NCBI RefSeq assembly: GCF_000208745.1
Contig: NC_030852.1
Coordinates: forward strand, 30,520,969 to 30,584,968
Direction: 5' to 3'
Source of the DNA: Theobroma cacao
Lineage: Eukaryota > Streptophyta > Magnoliopsida > Malvales > Malvaceae
Length of the DNA: 64,000 bases
The first letter of the stretch is position 1, and each line of letters begins with the position of its first letter. A program made the translations under genes and the position numbers. The notes under the pieces are model-generated. The model saw nothing but the letters and a program-made list of their open reading frames with translations, was not told the origin of the DNA and made no database searches. This document shows, in pieces, positions 1 through 11,451 of this stretch.

Positions 1-2743
1 ATTGTAGGAATGTGAGAGATTATAATTTATAGCATTGCTTTGAAATAATGCAAAAAGATATATATATATATATATATATAATATGCAAGTCATAGGATAG
101 TAATCTCTGGCAAAGTAGATGAAGGATAGTGCAAATCATACATTCCCAGTCTCATCTTTTCACCAAGTACTAAAGATTCTGATATGGCCACAAAGATTAG
201 GGCCAGCGGGTTGAACATAGGGGCATAAGTGGGGCCTCGCTTAGCAATCGACAATGCAAGTAAGCAGAATGTTGCAGCGGTACTTAGTGCTCCCTGCACA
301 GGTAAACTCTCATGTATCTAAAGTATCGTAGGCCTAACAATTTATAAATTTCAAATCTTGGTCCTCCTGGAAAATAAAAAGTAAAAAATGGAGAAATGTG
401 TCAGTAACCTTACCGAGTAAACTATAGTAACTAGCTGCAAGTTCCACTCTAATCTCCATGCAGCCTTGCGCCTGTCTAAGCACAGGCCTAATGCTGCTGA
501 TTGTATGGACGCCATGATGCATGTTATCAGCGTTGCCCGGTATTTTGATGGAAATACTTTGAGCAACTTGACCTGTTTGAAAGTAGCTGGAAACTCATGA
601 GCAGATTAAAGAGATCCAAAAAGAAAAAAGGACTGAGTCGACTGCCATTGTAGCATCAGGAGGGATTTGCTGATTTAATTCACACCTGCAATATATACCA
701 AGTAGCGTAGCACAAGCAACTACCAATAAGCATGAAAGTTCCACGAGTCCAGTGAGACTTGGATACGTTCATAGCAGCAGGCCTGTGAAAATTATGATCA
801 TGAACAAGATAGAATGCTTTTCCCTTATAGAGACAAGTTGTCAGCGCACCTCCCACGCACAAAATTGCACCCACAATCTTAATTTTGCCTGCTCTGGTGC
901 CTAGTCCTAGCTTCTCTATTCTACAAACACGAAATAAAACCTTTAGCACAGTGTTTCACAATTTCTTATTAGGCCTTCCTGCATTGTACCCGGTAACAAC
1001 AACCAAATCTTACCGGAAAACGATGGAGAAAACGAAGGTGACTATTGGAATTATGTTGAGGAAGTTGGTGGAATATGTAGCTGTGGTGTCTCGAAGACCA
1101 TAATAGAACAGTCCCATGGCCGCTGTTATCCTGCATGATCATGTGCTACATCAAGAATTAGATTTTCGTTGTTTTTTAGAAAAAAAAAAAAACTGGAAAT
1201 TAAGTAAGTAAATGATTTCTGAATTAGCCATTCTAAATATGAGGTAGTCAAAGGGCTGCGAATGCCAGATATGACTGATGGGCATGCAATTCTGAAGGAA
1301 TCCTAATTTATTGAATCAAAGCAAAGATTGGGTTGAATACCTTCCGATCGACTCAAACAAGGTGGGAAGCAATTTAAGCCTTTTAGTCACATTTTACAAT
1401 ACTTTTGGTCCTACTCTCTATTGTTTTGATTCAATCCTGAAAGTATATTTACGCAAAGTTTAAGATATTTTAATGAAATTCATAGCTTTTAGGCTTCTTT
1501 ATCTTTCGGCAGATAATTGGAAAGCAAAGTTCCTCGTGGCTCACATCATTAGAAAAGTAGTAGAAACCAAACAGAATAAATCTACTTAAAAGCAATCAAC
1601 CTTTGTCCCTGCTTTATCTAATCTAACGTCTCTTAATCATCCACGATAAATATAACGTCTGAGAAACAGAGAAAGTGTAAGACATAGGAAGATTGAATAA
1701 AAACAAAGAAAAAAATTAGCCCACGGAACCTAATTAAAGCCACTATTAATCATCATTTAATTGGTCCCAACGGGGCATCACTAGATAATTAATATCCTCA
1801 GCTTAATCAAACAGCTGTCTCTAACTAATTTGCAGAGGAAGAGCCTCGTTAGAAAGGTGAATCGAAGCAAAAAAAGGAAATATATGTTCACGCGGAAGAA
1901 CGACCAAACCTTATGATTCTGATATACGCATGCTTTCTTATCTTTATTACTTTGTTAAAGGGAAAAATGAAAAGGAATGTCTGGTTTTATGCTTTTTGAT
2001 AAATGGCAAATATGGAAGCTTTGATTGTGAACAGCGATCAACCCTTGTGGAAATTATAGCATGCGAAAACGAATTTTCATTATTGGTGCTTCATTAGAGC
2101 TCTATAATTAATAATATTTATTATCTAATTGTCTTACGGTTTGCTCATTAATATGCCAGAAAAAGTCGTGCAAGTAATTTGGAATGATGAAAAGAGCACT
2201 TCTACACCATCTTAAATTCTGCCATCGTGAGTCTTTTGATGTTTGCTATTTAAAACGTATATCTCTCGCAACCATGTTAATCAACCAAACGGGCAAAAAT
2301 GTAAAGGAAAGAAGGCATAAGGTGCTTACCCTGTTAAGGCATTGATGAAGAGCCAGAACCAAGTCGACCAGGTCAGCTTCTTTGAATTACCTCTGCAGCC
2401 ATGGCACAAACAGGCACAGGCATGTCAAAGATGTGGGGAAAAAATGTAATACTATTATTAACTAATTAATTAAAAACTTATAGTACCGCTATATATCGAC
2501 AAAGGAAGTTAAAAAACGAAAGATGGAAGAGCAGATTAACCTTTCCAGGAAGAAAGCAAAAGGAGCAACGCAGAGAGCAGCGACTAAATGTCGATAGGCC
2601 ATGAGTGCAAAGATGAAGGTTCCTTGACTCAAGATGACTTTAGAAAGCAGCTGCTGCCCTGTTGCAAAGACTTGGACGGCCAACATGCTCGCTACCATCT
2701 GTGACCACCCCAACCATTTCCTCACTGTTCCCATTACGGCCAT
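1..2743 (-). CDS. WAT1-related (EamA/nodulin MtN21-type) transporter, 3' end off window
   Basis: Six coding exons are visible: 2743-2541, 2392-2330, 1130-1014, 920-686, 572-414 and 293-142. Phase is continuous across all of them (about 309 residues), every intron is GT-AG, and a donor at 141 implies at least one exon beyond base 1. Family members are multi-pass drug/metabolite-transporter-like proteins of the vacuolar or plasma membrane; WAT1 itself exports auxin from vacuoles. Family signatures seen are a first helix with VFATGQQLLSKVILSQG and MAYRHLVAALCVAPFAFFLER, then GLRDTTATYSTNFLNIIPI, then a second EamA half with RGPTYAPMFNPLALIFVAI and LGE. Start chosen at ATG 2743, because the frame open upstream has no earlier ATG; a second Met lies three codons on. 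Substrate cannot be told from sequence. A (TA)n microsatellite (58-80) lies in the last visible intron. Confidence 0.9.
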
Positions 2744-4659
2744 TCTCTTTAAACGACTAAAAATCTTCAAACTTCCCTGTAAAGCGAGTGAAATAGAGGG
2801 ATATGGCTAAAATTACATGAAAAAAGAGATCGGAAACGGCTGTCGCCTGTTTGTTCTGCTGAGCATGTATTTCTCTGATTCCCAATAAACATAGAAGAGT
2901 CAAAAGGGTCTTAGAGGAGAAATAAATGCGGGGAGCATTGGAAAATCCAAAGGGCTAGAGCTTCTTACAGATGCCATGCCATATATTCGGGGAGACAGTG
3001 AATTCTGCGTCAGAGATTGGCATATTGATAAACTCTTTTTTGCCAAGTCTGCATGGGCTTTTGCTAAATACCACTGTACTATAATAGCAGCATTTATTTG
3101 TTTAGACATCATAATTACCCACCTATATATGGCTCTGCGGAATCACTCGTTTACTTAACTCTTGTGGACACCGGATGTAAAACTTTCTGTCGAGTGCCCG
3201 TTTCAACTTTTGGATTCTATACATAAATGGCACCTAAATATATATCAATGAACAAATCCCTTATGGCGAAGCCCACTTAGGTCCACCACAGGTCTTTCTT
3301 TTTCTGTAATTGCCACGACTAGTTTTTGGTATCAAGGATGTTGTAGTCATTGGTAAGGAATCCACTAAAATCGACCAGATAAGAGTGTTATATAGGAGGA
3401 AATATTTCAAACGGCCACCCATCCATTTTAATTTTATGTTAATTTTTTCTTTTTTATTTCCTTCAAAAAGCAAAAGGGAGTGCATCTGCTTTTCTGATGG
3501 AAGTCCATTTGCTTTGACACAACATCCCACAGATTGACTGCGTTGTCTTCCAATGATTTTTCTTTTTGCGCTTTACCAAGGTTTTTGACTTGTTGATCCC
3601 AAAACCATCAGGGTTAATCCTTGTCTTAGAAATAAATTCTGGTCTGGAAGCAACTCCGGCCAAGAGTGGCAAGCCAACCCCCTTTTTAATCGTGCCTGGC
3701 CGCCTGCTGTTATAGAAATGGCTGGAATATTTTCTTTTCACGTAGAGAAAACTGGAAAGACCATCAGTGACCTTCCATTTTCGTTCCTTGAACAGGTATA
3801 ATAAGTACTCGAAGGGATCATAAATGGCATCTAGAAGCATAGGTGGCAAGACAAGCTAAAAAGAAGCTTTTTAAATTGATGAATATAGTAGTATATATCT
3901 TGTCCTGCAAATATGTTGCAAATGAAACTCTTATGGCATGCAACATATGCATGAGAGTGTGACCGTTGGAAAAATGCAAATGCACTTGCCCAGAAAATCA
4001 GTCGATAGCTGGATACAGCTGGTGGTTGCTTTAATTTAAATAAATAAATTTAGACTTTAGAAAGAGACGAGGCTCTTTCCGCAATCTGAATAGTCAGCCA
4101 TCAGCACCCAAAACAAAACTAGAGCTGGTAGCAAGCGTGCCTTGATTTCGTTTCAGGCTTTCGGCCCACACTCCACAGTATATTCATAGAACAAGAAGTT
4201 CATTACTGCAAGAATTTGATATTGCAAATTAGTGCAACTGATCATCGTTTTGGCACAGTGAAGTTGATAATTTAACACAATTATTATTTTTGATAATCGA
4301 TAAACTTGTATTTGGTGTTTCTTGCCATAGCTTCAAATTTTTTGAGATGAAGATAAATAAACTTGGTTTCTTATATGTTGTACTAACATTAATATGTCAG
4401 GCATTGCGATTAAGCCTTGACATTAATACATATTCTTGAAGGGGTTCAGTTCCTGAACTTTATCAGCTTGGGTTTGAATTTAGTTTCGGTCATGGGACCA
4501 CACACTTTGCATAAATGGGCCACATTCAAGAGGGTTTTAGGTTGGCTGACAGATAAAGTGCACGCTAGGATTTGTTGGGTCCTCCTCCCTCCAAGTCACA
4601 GTAGCCCATCCTTCATCCCCACCTGGGCTCAGGCGACTCGGAAAAGGAAGACCATACAG
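2744..4659. other. Intergenic spacer upstream of the WAT1-like gene
   Basis: No gene is supported apart from an unrecognised minus-strand reading frame (3463-3840, listed separately). The first few hundred bases should hold the promoter and 5'UTR of the minus-strand transporter gene. Composition is AT-rich with short homopolymers and no clear terminal repeats. Confidence 0.5.
3463..3840 (-). CDS. Unrecognised 125-aa reading frame
   Basis: An ATG-initiated frame of 125 codons runs without interruption. Its product would be basic, with a lysine cluster (KSKTLVKRKKKNHWKTTQS) near the C-terminus and an aromatic N-terminal part (DPFEYLLYLFKERKWKVTDG). I recognise no domain. There is no signal peptide, membrane helix, or obvious splice partner nearby. 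It could be a lineage-specific gene, a fragment of a longer decayed gene or element, or a chance frame; the lack of any family resemblance makes chance or relic more likely. Confidence 0.2.
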   Translation of the reverse strand: MLLDAIYDPFEYLLYLFKERKWKVTDGLSSFLYVKRKYSSHFYNSRRPGTIKKGVGLPLLAGVASRPEFISKTRINPDGFGINKSKTLVKRKKKNHWKTTQSICGMLCQSKWTSIRKADALPFAF

Positions 4660-5334
4660 ATGATACAATCGTCAGAGACCATGGAACCCGGAGTGGGTGA
4701 CAATGAAGGTCCACGCCAAGGTTATCGAGGTGGAGGGCCCACGTGGCAAGCTATTTGTAACTTCAAGCATCTCAACCTGGATTTTGGCCTCGTTTCCGAC
4801 TAGGCCACTGGCAAGCACTAGCCTAAGATCGAAGCCTGGTTTGGTTCTTGTAAGACGGCCGCTGCTATGCCAACTGCTCTTGGCCATGTTGACGATCTCA
4901 TAGTATCACCTTTCACCAAGGGATTCGGCTATATGATGCGTTTTGTTTATGCTCATATTCCTATCGATGCCTGAATGCATTCAATTGAATATGTTCTGCT
5001 TTTGGGTTGTTTTTGGTGAGGAAAGTGGATATGCCCAAAGAGTTACCATTGTACGGTCTCAAAAGGTTAAGATGAGATTAAATTGGATGGAAATGACATT
5101 GAGCCCATTTTACGATTTGCTGCCCTCATTAACCAGGTCTAAGATGTACTCCAGTCTCCATATATGTGTACCATGCATGTACATGTCTTACATTAACTCA
5201 TAACTACTTTCAGTTTGCTGACACGGCAATTTGTGTTTTTGGGACAGAAATGCCGTGTCTAGAACAAAGATACTCGGAAGTTCCTTGATAGTATCTATGT
5301 TAGTGAGAAGGGAACCATTCTAGAGCAGGACTGA
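4660..5334 (+). pseudogene. Ribosomal protein L9 (uL6, cytosolic 60S) pseudogene
   Basis: Pieces of the eukaryotic L9 protein occur in order but in shifting frames: IQSSETMEP, KVHAKVIEVEGPRGK, NFKHLNLDF, a piece ending [40 protein letters not shown] and, after a probable intron (5137-5247), KFLDSIYVSEKGTILEQ before a stop at 5332-5334. Stops in the L9 frame (for example 4801-4803) and several frameshifts rule out a functional product. Between AALINQ and the final piece there is a GT...AG interval in phase, so this is a decayed genomic duplicate rather than a retrocopied mRNA. The start is approximate; promoter remnants were not identified. A functional L9 gene is presumably elsewhere in the genome. 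Confidence 0.88.
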
Positions 5335-6626
5335 TAAAGGTGACAACGATGTTGGTCTTTAGCTATAGCTTTTCTTGTTTTAGTATTTTTTTTTTTTACT
5401 GATGACATTACGGTAATTGTTTTGAAGAAAGCTTTTACAGTTTTGAAATTAGATCAACAGACTTGTGTTACAAGAGCTTTTTTTCTTTGTCAAATGATTT
5501 TGTTGGATGCAAATATATAAAATACCTTTTAAATGTGGCTTTCTATTTGACATTCTTTGGAGTTTTGAATGTTGGTGGATCATGGATGTGTATTCTGTTT
5601 ACTTGGTGGACTTCATGTTGGGTGGTTTGGTTGCTGAACCAGCTCTGTTTCTTTCATCCTTCTGTCAGGGGCAACGTGAGGTTTGTCCATGGCTGAAGTG
5701 ATGTGTATGATAACATACCGTTTTTGCAATGCTCCTTCTCGATGTCTAGTAAGCGTTCTCCCCGTCCTTTCGACACAAGCAACCGACCGCATCATTGGGT
5801 CCCATTTGCATTAAGTTTGTCTTGGCTCACCGGAAGGTAGAAATTAACATTTGTGAATATGAAAGCACCGAATGTGCCAACTATCGGTTTTACATTGCAA
5901 TCTGCCATTTCATCAATGCTTATAAAAGCACTGAATATTTTAGCTAAATAACCGACTACCATTTTATTAATGCTTCTGTTTTTCCTCTTGGACCCATTGT
6001 TGATATTCCATACATCAGAAATTGATTTTTGTAATAAAGTTCAACAATAACACGATTGGATTTCTAAAATTATTAAGCTTGCCTTGGTGAGCATTCTAGG
6101 TAAGCTCTCTTAGCATTTACTAAGTAATTACCAGTTATAGGTTGTGGTATCTAATCAAATAGCTCAATAATAGAGAAAGAGGGCCCAAGGCAGATGACTG
6201 AGAAACCTGTAATCACCTCAAAAAAATCATTAGCTACGTGCCCCACAAATAATGCAAATCTAAAGCCCATGAAACATCTCCATGTGGTCCTCGTCAGACT
6301 TGTGAATTGAGATTGTTGTAGGCAGCCAGCGTTGTTCTCTTTCAGGTATTTGTAATTATCTTAAACTAGTCATTTGGGTTGAGTACTATGGCTCACAGAA
6401 AGGGACAAACAACAATCTATTCATATTTTGTAATGAAATTCTAGACTGGTACTGGAGGAGATGGTGTAGCCACATTTGGATATGTTACAACGGCGTCTTT
6501 CTTGGAGCATATCTTTAGTCCCCCCCACCCCCAAAAGGAAAAGATAACTCGCTGGGCTGGAACTTTTCCGTAGCAGAGTCCAATCACCATTAACGAGCCT
6601 GCGAGAATTTACAGAGCTAAAACAAA
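5335..6626. other. Intergenic spacer between L9 relic and lectin kinase
   Basis: No coding region supported. The left part may be decayed 3' sequence of the L9 copy; the right part must contain the promoter and 5'UTR of the lectin receptor kinase. A short run of C followed by CCAC (about 6520-6530) lies some 100 bases before the kinase start. I found no mobile-element ends here. Confidence 0.5.
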
Positions 6627-8690
6627 ATGGCCATAAGAATTTCTTCCTCCTCTGTGTTCCCTGTTGCCTGTTTTTGGCACTGGTTTTTTTTGTGGTCATG
6701 GTCACTTTATCTTCTAGCTTTGGTACAGTACCCAACTTTAGTTGATTCCTCAGGTACGGCAAGTGCACCTGTAATAAACGTTATCAAACACATCTCCTTC
6801 ACAAATTTCAGCCTTGATGATCCCAGAGTAACATCCGATGTGAAGCTTCTAGGGAGTGCGAAGCTTTCAATGGAGAAAGGTGCTGTCCAAATTCCAGACG
6901 AATCAGATGCCTTTGATCTGAGACATCAAGCAGGGAGAGCCATTTACTCCTCGCCTGTCCGCCTGTTTGATCCACACACCAGCACCCCAGCATCCTTTCA
7001 ATCCACCTTTGCTTTTCAATTTACCAATTCTTCTAACGCAAGCAGAGATATGCTTAATCACGGTGGCAGCGGTCTCACATTCATCATGGTCCCTGATGAG
7101 TTTACTGTAGGAAGACCTGGACCATGGCTAGGCATGCTTAATGATGCCTGCCAGGAAGATTACAAAGCCGTTGCTATTGAATTCGATACGCACCAGAATC
7201 CTCAATTTGGAGATCCAAACGACAATCATGTGGGCCTTAATCTTGGTAGCATTGTTTCCACCACAACCATCGATGCATCAGATTTTGGGGTGATCCTTAA
7301 TGATGCTTCAGTTCACCGAGCTTGGATTACATATGACGGTCCTCGGAGATGGATGGACATCCACCTCGGATCCGATGGCGGCGATTACCCCTCTAAACCT
7401 ATCTTCTCAGGTTCTCTTGATCTCTCTCCTCATCTGAATGAGTACATGTTCGTTGGATTCTCAGCATCCACAGGCAACATGACCCAAATTCATAACGTAC
7501 TCTCCTGGAACTTCACCGCAACTAGCCAAGCTTTCCTTCGCATCCCTTCTGAGGAAACATGTGAGAGTGAGATCATCCTCCAGAAATCTGATGCTGCTCA
7601 AAGGACGCAAAAGAGATCTAACAGAGAACCGCCCAGCAGTTTCTTGATTTTTATTGCCGTAGCTGTGCTAGCTTTGGCTATCATGATTGGTTTTTTCTGT
7701 AGCCGCAGGGGAAAAAATGACAATTCCAAACTAAATGCGTTGCCAGAGAAGACGCAAAGACCCAGACCTCCCAACAAGCCCCGCCGTTTCACGTTTTCTG
7801 AGGTTTCAACAGCAACTCGGAGTTTTAGCGAGGCAGAAATATTAGGTAGCGACGCCAGAGGTGTTTATTACAGAGGGAAGCTTCCCAATGGCTGTCAAGT
7901 TGCTATCAAAAGGCTGTCTGCTCAGTTCCTTAACTCACAGCAAGGCTTAGATAGACGACGGCTTCTCAAAGAAATTGGTGCCATGAGCCGAGTTCGTCAC
8001 CCGAATTTGGTTCCCATCAGGGGATGGTGCCATGATAACCGCGAAATGATGATTGTGTATGACTTTTTCACCAATGGAAGCCTTGATAAATGGCTGTTTG
8101 GCGTTGGGGTTCTTCCCTGGACACGACGTTTCAAAGCTATCACCGATGTTGCCGAAGCATTAAGCTTCCTTCACTCCAAGCAACTCGCTCACAAGAACAT
8201 GAAAACAAGCAGCGTCTTTCTTGATGTAAGCTTCCGAGCGGTTCTAGGTGATTTTGGCATGGTGCTTTCAGCAACCGAGTCAAAAAAGTTTGAAGCAGCA
8301 GTTAGCCAAACGGCTGATGTTTTCGAATTTGGAATCTTTATGTTAGAAGTGGTTTCCGGACGGGGAAAGTTAGACCCCGAAGTGAACCAAGAAGAGAGGG
8401 ATTTGGTAGATTTTGCCTGGAGAATGCACATGAAAGATGAGAAGGTGAAGGTGGTGGATGGGAGGATGGGCTCACTAGTTAATTTGGAGCAAGCCATTCG
8501 GGTTTTGGACATTGGGCTACTTTGTACACTGAACGAGTCTAAAGGAAGGCCTACCGTGGAGGAAGTGGTCGAGTTTCTGAGCATGGAAAGACAAATTCCA
8601 GAGCTGCCAGCTAGTAGACCCGTGGCCTTGTTCCCTTACAATAGTGCCACGGGTCTTTGCACTGGATATTCTTGCGGCCCATTCAAGTGA
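6627..8690 (+). CDS. L-type lectin-domain receptor-like kinase, predicted pseudokinase
   Basis: Single-exon, 687-residue protein. Order: hydrophobic signal sequence (about 1-40); legume-lectin domain (about 55-300) with the family core VAIEFDTHQNPQFGDPNDNH, which keeps acidic/Asn metal-binding positions; transmembrane helix about 337-359 followed by basic residues; kinase-like domain about 387-651. Such proteins sit in the plasma membrane and sense extracellular ligands. The kinase half is abnormal. The glycine loop reads LGSDARGVYY, the catalytic HRDLK is HKNMK (about 522-526, Asp replaced by Asn), and only about 20 residues separate DFG (about 542) from the subdomain IX DVFEFG, so the activation segment and APE motif are missing. 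The ATP-site lysine (VAIKR, about 427) and DFG remain. I infer a signalling role without phosphotransfer; a decaying gene is the alternative, but the frame is intact throughout. No introns, as is usual for this family. Confidence 0.92.
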   Translation: MAIRISSSSVFPVACFWHWFFLWSWSLYLLALVQYPTLVDSSGTASAPVINVIKHISFTNFSLDDPRVTSDVKLLGSAKLSMEKGAVQIPDESDAFDLRHQAGRAIYSSPVRLFDPHTSTPASFQSTFAFQFTNSSNASRDMLNHGGSGLTFIMVPDEFTVGRPGPWLGMLNDACQEDYKAVAIEFDTHQNPQFGDPNDNHVGLNLGSIVSTTTIDASDFGVILNDASVHRAWITYDGPRRWMDIHLGSDGGDYPSKPIFSGSLDLSPHLNEYMFVGFSASTGNMTQIHNVLSWNFTATSQAFLRIPSEETCESEIILQKSDAAQRTQKRSNREPPSSFLIFIAVAVLALAIMIGFFCSRRGKNDNSKLNALPEKTQRPRPPNKPRRFTFSEVSTATRSFSEAEILGSDARGVYYRGKLPNGCQVAIKRLSAQFLNSQQGLDRRRLLKEIGAMSRVRHPNLVPIRGWCHDNREMMIVYDFFTNGSLDKWLFGVGVLPWTRRFKAITDVAEALSFLHSKQLAHKNMKTSSVFLDVSFRAVLGDFGMVLSATESKKFEAAVSQTADVFEFGIFMLEVVSGRGKLDPEVNQEERDLVDFAWRMHMKDEKVKVVDGRMGSLVNLEQAIRVLDIGLLCTLNESKGRPTVEEVVEFLSMERQIPELPASRPVALFPYNSATGLCTGYSCGPFK

Positions 8691-9287
8691 CCTATGTGTT
8701 ACTGATCTTCTGATCTATGCAAAAGGATGCATTAAGGCAATTCTTGAGCTGGTTCTGGTTATGAAGCCAGAATGGTTATTCGGATGTATAAAATGTAATA
8801 GTAATTGAATTTAAGAGACATTCCATAAACTAGTCAACTTTGTCTATTACATTGCTTCTGCATCAAAGCCTACTGTATGTTCCTTGGTTGAGAAAATATT
8901 GCAATTTGAGCAAAGTATTGAGTTCAATTTTAGTAAGTTTGAAGATCCAAATTATGAGGAAATAAGTTTGGATATTAATTGGTGAAAATGAATATTGCTT
9001 ACATGACGTTGATTAGAATTAGTAAGAGAATAGAACTAGAGAGAAAATATTCTTATCTTATATAGATCAATAAAAAAATGCATAATATATAAAAAAATCT
9101 TTAAATTATTTATTAAATTTTGAATAATCTCTTATTCGTTCAAATAAATTTTTATATTTTTATTTTGAATCAAATATATTTTTATTGCATCATTCGTTTT
9201 TTTCTATTTGTATTTCTTTTATCTTTCCACAGTGATGTGAGAGCTTTTAGTTTATAGGGATTTGGACCAAAACCTCCAATTTGTATA
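8691..9287. other. 3' flank of lectin kinase, AT-rich spacer
   Basis: Contains the 3'UTR of the lectin kinase at its left end. From about 9060 to 9200 there is AT-rich sequence resembling one arm of the foldback element at 19120-19462 (runs such as TTTTTATATTTTTATTTTG). No gene seen. Its last 8 bases are the left target-site duplication of the next element. Confidence 0.5.
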
Positions 9288-10135
9288 TACGGGTAGATCT
9301 AGAAATTTTCCTAAGTGGTGTCATAATTAAAATATTAATTAAAAAAATAAAAATGTTAAAATTCATAAGTAGAAGTTTTAACATTAAATTAAAAAAATAT
9401 AAATTCAATATAATCATTTAATGCTTTACAATAAAAATATCTAAAAAAATTATAATTGTCCACAATAATTTTTCATAGTTTGAAAACGTTGTATGATAGT
9501 ATCAGTAAAAAATCTATTAAATATATTTTTTAATATATGTAACTAAAAAATCATTCATCTACTCGTCACTCATTCAATTGTGTAGCTTGTGCTTTATAAT
9601 TATAAATCCAAACTATCAAATTAATCAAAAAATAGTTAGATATAAAATATTTAAAAACTTAACTTAGATTGAAAATGACTTACAATTGAAGCTTAATTAA
9701 GTTGTTTTAAGAAAGTGAAAAACATAACCAAGGATAGAGAAAAAGAAAGTCACTATAGGTTTTAAAAGTGAAACTTGAATTTTTTAAAAATGAGAGTAGT
9801 TTAAGTTTTGATTTTTTAATAAAATCTTAAATTATAGAAGGAAATTTTTTTTTCTTTCCATGTAGAATTTAAATATTAATATGTAAGTTATTTTTTTATA
9901 AAACTACTTTTTGATAATATTTAAATATTATTTTTAAAATATTAAAATATTATTCATATATAAATTTTTTAATAAAATCTATCTTTTAACCCCACTTCCT
10001 ACAAAATTGTAAAAAAATTAATGGGTTCATAGTATTATTAAATATATAAAATTCTAAAAAAATGATATAATAAATAATTTTTTTAATTGAATGTTGTCAT
10101 GTGACACCACTCTCATGAACATGGGTTCGCCCATG
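9288..10135. mobile_element. Non-autonomous hAT-like DNA transposon, copy 1 (complete)
   Basis: An 848-bp AT-rich element without coding capacity. Its ends are imperfect terminal inverted repeats: the left begins TACGGGTAGATCTAG and continues to AAGTGGTGTCA, and the complement of the right begins CATGGGCGAACCCATG and continues to GAGTGGTGTCA. It is flanked by TTTGTATA (9280-9287) and TTTGTATG (10136-10143), an 8-bp duplication with one mismatch, the length made by hAT transposases. A second, split copy of the same sequence lies at 34678-45428. Superfamily assignment rests on duplication length and end structure only. Confidence 0.72.
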
Positions 10136-10248
10136 TTTGTATGGTCAATAGTGGTGGCTGGCCTAAATTCAATGTCATGTTGTCTTTTATGGAGATTGAA
10201 AAAACGGTTGATATAAATTGAGAGTATGAAGAAAATTTAAATGGCTAG

Positions 10249-10311
10249 ATGATTAAACATGTCATTTGTGAAGCAAATGAAAGAGCAGATAATTTGGCAA
10301 AGGTAGCACTA
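10249..10311 (+). mobile_element. LINE remnant: tail of RNase H domain
   Basis: A 20-codon stretch encodes IKHVICEANERADNLAKVA, which matches the end of the RNase H-like domain carried by plant L1-type LINEs (pattern: Arg/Glu-x-x-N-x-x-AD-x-LAK-x-A). Nothing on either side continues the domain convincingly, so this is a short scrap of a decayed element. Confidence 0.55.
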
Positions 10312-11451
10312 TGCAACAACCAGTTGCAACTGACCGCAACCGTTGATTCCTGCAAGACATTTGTTATTGTAATTGTCTGTTGGAGCGATCAACCTCATCG
10401 CCCAATCGGCTCGATAGTCTGGCGGACTTCCTCCCCTTTAAATTGACTACAAAACCTAACCCCCACCCTTGTTTTTTTTTTTTTGAGGTCAAGACTATCT
10501 TAACCTTCATTAACCCCTCCTAAATAACCAGCTAGCCAACCCCTCACCCCTTGATAAAATTCCCCCAATTTTCAATCTCTTTTTTTGCTAAACCCTAATT
10601 CACCTTATTAACTCACCCATTCATAGCCCATTCGTGCGTTGCCTCCAATGTCACTCTAGACCGCTACCAGCCACCTATTCTTGCTTTTCTTGGCAACAAC
10701 TAGCAAGGTAAATCACAAATTTTTTTTTCTTGGTTTTGTGAAAATAACAAGAAAGAGAAAGCTTGAATGATTGTGAATACTATTTTTTTTATTAAAATTC
10801 ATGCTAGAGAGAAAATATGCCAGAGATTGTAAGTATTATATATTGTTTTTTGCTTGTAAAAAATAATATTAGTGTATATAAATATAATTCTAAGGGATTA
10901 GAAAAAGAAAGGCTATTTACAAAAGTTGAACAAAAAAAAGCCCAAGTCATCCCAAGTCAACCTAAATCGGTTCAAGTTAGCCTAAATCAACCTACCTCAA
11001 GAACTAACATAAGATCGACCGAATCGAGGTCGAGTAAAGCCGACTGAAATTGATCTTTTACATTATTCGGGCGGTTCGTAAGGTAAATTTTTTTATAAAA
11101 TTTAGGTAAAATCAAATTGACAATCAACAAAATCGAACCGTGCTCATCCCTAGGCAAAGGAAGGGGTGCAACTACAGTATGATATTCTATGAATTTTCTA
11201 GATTTGCAAGGAGAATTGTTCTGCTAGACTTCAGTATCTATTGTTGCATAAATTGTGCATGTTTTACCAGATTTAGACTTCTTGGGAAAAAAATATAAAG
11301 GTAAGCCTACTACTTGCTCAAAATTCTATATTTATATAAAAAAAAAGTGTGGAATAAGAGGTATTCAGGGGTGCGAAATAATATTCTTAAACCCTATCCC
11401 CTATTTACAATTTTTTCATGTAGGTGAAGTCCAATCTTCATATGGTTGTAA
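10312..11451. other. Spacer with low-complexity sequence
   Basis: No gene supported. The right part (about 11040-11160) ends with sequence reading TCGAACCGTGCTCATCCCTA, which resembles the right end of the hAT-like MITEs at 30.3 and 51.6 kb; no matching left end was found, so it may be a one-ended relic. Confidence 0.35.

Noticed and set aside
2743..2770. Nine additional N-terminal codons for the WAT1-like protein
   Set aside because: The upstream codon is TTG; the first ATG in frame is at 2743 and fits the family's N-terminus.
4417..4803. 128-codon plus-strand frame over the L9 relic
   Set aside because: It switches through different frames of L9-like sequence and its first half resembles nothing; the homology lies in several frames, so this is a pseudogene.
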